Below are positions 58,280-64,000 of a stretch of 64,000 nt of DNA, in pieces (position 1 is the stretch's first letter; every line of letters begins with the position of its first letter). This DNA comes from Amaurobius ferox. Its lineage: Eukaryota; Arthropoda; Arachnida; Araneae; Amaurobiidae. The stretch spans positions 31,332,018-31,396,017 of the forward strand of contig OX578140.1 in NCBI GenBank assembly GCA_951213105.1. Reading direction: 5' to 3'. Below the pieces are notes generated by a model. The model ran no database searches. It was not told the origin of the DNA and saw nothing but the letters and a program-made list of their open reading frames with translations. A program made the translations under genes and the position numbers.

Positions 58280-58661
58280 TACAAGGAAGGATCAAAATGT
58301 TCGGAGACTGTGCTGATATCTCTAACCCTGATTGGAGGAGAGGGGGAACTATTTTACCGTGGCGTAGAGGCACATCTAATGCGAGATGTGAAAAGCAAGA
58401 AGCAGATCCGCAGTGCAGGGTTTTTCCAGACAATGCGTATCAGTGAACTGTAGTCGTTTGCGTTCGTCGAAAACAGAAATGGCGTTTGAAGAACAATATG
58501 TGAATATCAAATTCTGCCAGCGTTTGGGGAAATCACCGACAGAAACATTGCACCTGCTGCAGCAAGTTGTGCCTCTACGCCACGGTAAAATAGTTCCCCT
58601 CTCCTCCAATCAGGATTGGAGATATCAGCACAGTCTCCGAAATTTTTTATCCTACCTTGTA
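58280..58661 (+). mobile_element. Mariner-derived MITE containing a transposase N-terminal start
   Basis: ~95-bp inverted arms (TACAAGG(A/T)AGGAT...GGCACAACTTG region to TACGCCACGG) enclose a core in which an ATG at ~58480 opens MAFEEQYVNIKFCQRLGKSP then TETLHLLQQV. This is the start of the HTH_48-type N-terminus of mariner transposases. The frame then runs into the right arm. Internally deleted, non-autonomous. Confidence 0.7.
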
Positions 58662-58682
58662 TATATATTAATTGTGTAAACA

Positions 58683-61600
58683 TTTTCCCTTTCCTTAAAA
58701 TATAAGGTAATGTATAGGGAAAGTATTGAAATCGTGTCGAAAATCGCAGCCGAGTTTCTGATGGATCTATACGTTTCAAACACTCTAGAACCTCAAAAAA
58801 TATTTTTAGGGTGATGTTTGTCTGTGCAAGGTATGATACACCGACTCTATCCAAAACTCTAATTGATCGTTTTCCAAAATTTGGTAGATAAATCAGTTGT
58901 AGGCTATTTTAGTGCTGATTAGATTTTGGTATGATTCGGAAATAAGAACCTGCTTTTATTGAGAAATGACCAGTAAAAATTGTATGTATTCACTTTAGCC
59001 TAAAAACTCATAGACGAAATTTTGCAAAATTTGGTAGATAAGCAATGTGTGAGTTATCCTGCTGCTGATTAGGGTTTGGTTTTATTCAGAAAAATAAAAC
59101 TGGCATATTTTTGCGAAATGGCCAACGAAAATTGTCAAAATCAGGTACAAAAGACAAATTATGTTAAATGTATTAATTAAATGGTTGTTTCATAAAATAT
59201 ATTTAGACGACAAAACAAACAAAACTAACCTCCTTTTTTTTTAAAACAACCGTTGACGAGATATTTTTTACTTTCCCTGTAATACATGGTAATGTATAGG
59301 GAAAGTATTGGAATCATGTCGAAAATCGCCACTCGAGTTTTCGATGGATCGACGCGCTTCGAGACCTCTAGAATACGAAAAAACTATTTTTGACGTCTGT
59401 GTGTGTGTCTGTCTGTGTGTCTGTCTGTCTGTGCAATGTATGTATTCACTCTAACTCAAAAACTAATGGACCAAATTTCATAAAATTTGGTCGGTAAGTC
59501 ACTTGGATGTGACCCTGGTGCTGATTAGTTTTTGGTACGATTCGTAAAAACAGAACCCGCATTTTTTTGCAAAATGGCCCGTAAAAATTCCATTTATCCG
59601 CTCTAGCTAAAATACTAATTGACCAAATTTCACAAAGTTTGGTAATTAAATTACTTGTGGGATACTCTGGTGCTGATTCGATTTTGGTACGATTCGGAAA
59701 AGAACAACCTGCCTTTTTTCACGAAATGGCCCGCCAAAATCGCCAAAATCTAGAAAAAAAAGACTAAGTAGCGTGTGTTCAAATGTATCAATTAAATTCT
59801 TGTTTTATACGCAATTTTTGAAGAGAAAAATAATATAACACACTCCATTATACTTTAGGACTAACCGTTCTCAAGATATTTGAGATTTTTTGCATTTTTG
59901 TTACGCCGATTTCTGAAAAATGTCCAATTACCAAATAAAAACAAAAATTGAATTAAAAATGCAAATTTAGTGTGTTTTGATTCAATTAAACTCAATCTAA
60001 TGAATTATTAAAGAAATAAAGAAAATATGAATTTGAGTCTGCAGGGAAAGTCATGTGCTGCCCACATCAGATTTTTACTTTCCCTGCAATACTTGGTAAT
60101 GTATAGGGAAAGTATTGGAATCATGACGCAACTCGAAAATCGCACCTCGGGTTTTCGACGGATCTACACGTTTCGAGACCTCTTGAATAAGAAAAAACTA
60201 TTTTCAGAGTGACGTCTGTGTGTGTGTCTGTCTGTGTGTCTGTCTGTCTGTCTGTGCAATGTATGTATCCACTCCAACTCAAAAACTAATGCACCGAATT
60301 TCATAAAATTTGGTGGGTAAGTCACTTGGATATGACCCTGGTGCTGATTAGTTTTTGGTACGATTCGTAAAAACGGAACCCGCCTTTTTTTGCGAAATGG
60401 CCTGTAAAAATGTCATGTATCCACTCTAGCTAAAATACTAATTGACCAAATTTCACAGAATTTGGCAGATAGGTTACTTGTGGGATACTCTGGTTCTGAT
60501 TAGAATTTGTTATTATTCGGAAAAGAACAACCTGCCTTTTTTTACGAAATGGCCCTTAAAAATCGGTTAAATCTAAAAAAAAGCTACATATGTTCAAATA
60601 ATCAATTAAATGCTTGTTTTATACGTAATATTTGATGAGGAAAAGAATAAGAACAACTTTATTGCTCTAGGACTAACCGTTCTCGAGATATTTGAGACTT
60701 TTCGTATTTTTGTTATGCCGCCTTTGGAAAAATGTCCAATTACCGAATAAAAACAAAAATTGAATTAAAAATGAAAATTTAGGGTTATTTGGTTCAATTA
60801 AACTCAATCTAATGAATAAGAAATAAAGAACATATGAATTTGAATCTGCAGGGAAAGTCATGTGCTGCCCACATCAGATTTTTACATTCCCTGGAATATA
60901 TGGTAATGCATAGGGGAAGTAATGGAATCATGTCAAAAATCGCGACACGAGATTTCGAACGAAGTACACGTTTTGGAACCTGTAGAACATGAAAAGACTA
61001 TTTTTAGCGTGACATCTGTGTGTGTGTGTGTGTGTATGTGTGCGTGCGTGCGTGCATGCGTGCGTCCGTATGCATGCAGGGCATGTATCCACTCTTAAGT
61101 AAAAAATTAATTTACCGAATTCCATAAAATTTGGTTAGTTACTTGTGAGTAACCCTGCTGCTGATTTTATTTCAAAATGATACGGAAAAAGACCCTGAAT
61201 TTTTCTGCAAAATCCTTATGTATCACACTAGTTAAACCGCAAATTGACCAAATTTCGCAAAATTCTGCAGATAAGTCAAATGTGGATCACCACTTCTATT
61301 GATTAGATTATGAGTAGTCTACATATGCTCAAATGCATCAATTAAATGTATGTTTCATATGTAATTTTTGACGAAAAAAAAAGAAGATCAACCACACTAC
61401 TTTTACCCCCAGAACCAACTTATTAGGTGGACGGTTTTCGAGATGCTTAAGTTTTTAATTTTGAGGAATTGAAGACGTTTTTCACTATAGTTATAAAAAT
61501 TCTGATGTGGGCAGCACATGACCTTCCTTGCAGGCTTATATCCACGTTCTCCTTATTTTAATTAAATTTAATTCACTTTTAAATCAATTTTCGTTCTCAT

Positions 61601-62256
61601 TTAGTAACTGAACTTAGTTTCAAGGGTAGCGTAGAGAAAATGCGAAAAACCTAAAATATCTCGAGAATTGCTAGTCTTAGTGTAATGGGTTTGGTCTTAC
61701 TCTTTTCTTCGTTAAAAATTACGTATAAAACAAGCATTTAATGGATATATTTGAGCATACGTAGTTTTTTATTTTAGATTTTGACTTTTGCGGGCCATTT
61801 TGCAAAAAAAGGTGTGGTTTATTTTTTTTTTCGAGTCGTTCCAAAATCTAATCAGCACCAGAGTGATCTACAAGTGACTTATCTACCGAATTTTGTGAAA
61901 TTCGGTCCATTAGTTTTTCAGCTAAAGTGGATACAGGCAATTTTTGCGAGCCATTTCGGAAAAAAAGGCGAGTTCTTTTATCTCGAATCGTATTCAATGC
62001 TAATCAGAACCAGATTTGCCTATACGTGACTTACCAAATTTTATGAAATTCGGTCAATTAGTTTTTTAATTAAAGTGGATACAAAATTTGCACAGACAGA
62101 CAGACAGACAGATAGACACACAGACGTCACGCAAATAATAGTTTTATCGTATTCTAGAGGTTCAGAAACGTGTAGGACCGTCGAAAACTCGAGTTGAAGT
62201 TTTCGGTATGATTCCAATGCTTTCCTTATACATTACCATGTATTGCAGGGAAAGTA
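58683..62256. mobile_element. Cluster of subfamily A hairpin-headed elements, four direct and one inverted
   Basis: Heads start at 58683 (diverged, tail missing), 59270, 60077 and 60884 on the plus strand. Copies 59270-60071 and 60077-60878 are full length and abut through TTTTT. The copy at 60884 runs to about 61500, where it meets the tail of a minus-strand copy (61501-62255, head hairpin at 62218-62255). Each has the head palindrome, a CTGT/TGTG run, the duplicated CCGAATTTCA block and (except the first and fourth) the TGCAGGGAAAGT tail. ORFs with [15 protein letters not shown] are translations of the duplicated block. Confidence 0.8.
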
Positions 62257-62364
62257 AGAACTATTTAATGAAATTTCTTAAAATTTAGTATTCCCTTGAT
62301 AACAATTACCCTGATGCTAATTTGATTAGGATAAACAATAACCGTGATCTACAATAATCGTGAT

Positions 62365-62970
62365 CGTCTGTCTGTCTATCTGTGCAGATATTGTATCCAC
62401 TCTAATTCAAAAACTAATGAACCGAATTTTATAAAATTTGGTTGGTAAGTCACTTGTCGGCGAAACTGGTGTTGATTGGTTTTGGATACGATTCGGGAGA
62501 AAAGAACCTGCCTTTTTTTTGCGAAATGGCCCGCAAAAGTTTGTGTCCACACTAGCTGAAAAAGTAATGGACAGAATTTCACAAAATTCGGTAGATAAGT
62601 AACTTGTGGGACACCCTGGTGCTGATTAGATTTTGGTACGATTCGGAAAAAGTAACCTGCCTTTTGTTGCAAAATGGCTCGCAAAAATCGCCAAAATCTA
62701 AAATAAAAAACTACATATCCTCAAATAAAGTCATTAAATGCTTGTTTAATACGTAATTTTTAACGAAGAAAAGAATAAGACCATCCCCATTGCACTAGGA
62801 CTAGCCGTTCTCGAGATATTTTAGTTTTGACGTATTTTCTCGACGCCACCTTTGAAAATAAGTCCAGTTATCAAATGAGAACGAAAATTGAATTAAAAGT
62901 GAATTAAATTTAATTAAAATAAAGAGAACGTGAATATAGGTCTGCAGGGAAATTCATGTGCTGCCCAGAT
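62365..62970 (+). mobile_element. Hairpin-headed element, subfamily A, 5'-truncated
   Basis: Begins inside the GTCTGTCTGTCTATCTGTGC run and continues to the TGCAGGGAAAT...TGCTGCCCAGAT tail. Confidence 0.7.
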
Positions 62971-63384
62971 TATATATTTTGTTTTCTAAACCGGCTAACT
63001 CTTATTTTGCGTTTTAAATTATTTTATACACGAAGTTTTATATGCTTTTCAATAAATATTTTATTTATCAGTTTGTTACAATAGCACTCATATACTTACT
63101 TATTGTACAAAAAATTAGGCAAATTAAATAAACAATCATTTTTGTACATGTTGCCATAAGCAAAATTTAAACCGCTACTCTTGTTACACGTTTAGTGTGA
63201 TACTTATCAAACAATACTCTATCACTTTGCAATTGGCATTTTTCGTCCGTCTTCCTGTATTGCCGAGTTCATTTTGCTAACTTCTTCAATCCTCTACTAG
63301 GTGCTCTGTAATCATTTTTATTTTTACAGGATCACTTTACTATAGATAGATCTAACGGGGATCTTTCCTGATGAGGTTACTGTG

Positions 63385-64000
63385 GTACACACACGAACGG
63401 ACATATTTCCAAATGTGTTCAGGAAGTCTGTTTAAACGTGTTTTTCCGTCTGAATCTCGAATTAAACATTTTCGAGATAATAATTTATTCTCTTAACTAG
63501 TACGAGAAAGCAAGATTAACTGCGATGTTGCTGAACTCAACTCTCATATCAAACGTCATATTTTTTTTCAAATTTTACAGGAAAAATTTTGAAAAATCTA
63601 TATCATGCATCCAAATGATTACAACTGTAGTATGTTTCCCTTCACTTAAAAGGGATTGAAAAAATCTTTCGATTAATACCATACTTGACAATGTATTCCC
63701 CGGGGGGTAATTTGACCTCCGAGATGGCTAACGACGTCACGAATAAAAAAGAATTGTATCGCGGCAATTTTTCACTACAATGATTAAAACTATTAATTCT
63801 CGTAATCGTTGAGTTAAAAATAAACTCTTATGCATTATGTCAAATTTTCTCTTATGTCGCTGTGTTAAAAATATGTGAAATTTCGACTAAAATTCAAAGT
63901 TTTCGCTCGAATTAAAATAAAATTCTATTTAGTTCTAGTTTTTTTCTTATCGAAACCGGATATAAAGCTTCGTGAAAATCTATTAATATTTGTGGTTGCT
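63385..64000 (+). repeat. Dispersed repeat, subfamily B relative (runs off the window)
   Basis: 63565-64000 matches 27788-28260 block by block (CTTGACAATGTA, GACGTCACGAA, TTGTATCGCGGC, GATATAAAG(T/C)TTCGTGAAAATC). Between 62970 and 63385 nothing recognisable. Confidence 0.6.

Noticed and set aside
57352..64000. Search for the Elk first exon
   Set aside because: No minus-strand start with a KCNH N-terminal cap and a phase-1 donor was found; presumed outside the window.

Overview
The window is AT-rich, repeat-loaded invertebrate DNA. It holds the middle of one large, intron-rich gene on the minus strand: an Elk-type (KCNH3/4/8-like) voltage-gated potassium channel of the ether-a-go-go family. 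Eleven coding exons are visible between 57351 and 1436. They give an unbroken, phase-consistent reading through the N-terminal PAS domain, the PAC/linker region, S1 to S6 with the SVGFGN selectivity filter, the C-linker, the cyclic-nucleotide-binding homology domain and an acidic [10 protein letters not shown] segment. Every junction has GT/AG borders and matching phase. The start-codon exon lies upstream of 57351, probably beyond 64000, and the C-terminal tail lies beyond position 1.

The other ~97 percent is intronic and mostly transposable-element debris. The host is an arthropod, most probably a spider. This is an inference from the Tc1-like elements, the Naiad-type Penelope-like element and the general make-up; no species-diagnostic locus is present.

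Layout by intron. Intron 4162-1575: a decayed Tc1-like element and a piggyBac-like TTAA foldback. Left end: a LINE 3' end. Intron 12817-6232: a LINE with an RNase H remnant and a 778-bp foldback element with TTAA flanks. Introns 14700-13016 and 16042-14882: an RT remnant, and a tRNA-derived SINE with a clean target-site duplication. Intron 26418-18183: a mariner deletion derivative, then a Naiad-like (GIY-YIG before RT) element beside a TA microsatellite, then an unclassified repeat family. Intron 37278-26655: noncoding hairpin-headed elements, one split by a complete Tc1-like copy, and a short tandem array split by two hairpin elements. Intron 57118-38911 (18 kb): a ~218-bp satellite with higher-order organisation (40857-43652), a canonical Penelope-like endonuclease fragment, a Tc1 element with a nested SINE, nested hairpin-headed elements, and MITEs. 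Upstream of the PAS exon: three foldback or mariner-like elements and a tandem/inverted array of hairpin-headed elements to 62970.

The most unusual content is (1) the permuted Penelope-like element, whose reading frames are interrupted by in-frame TGA codons, and (2) the superfamily of noncoding elements headed by an ACTTTC...GAAAGT palindrome. The latter form tandem arrays, insert into T-runs, and carry an inverted repeat that is terminal at one end and subterminal at the other, as in Helentron-type elements.
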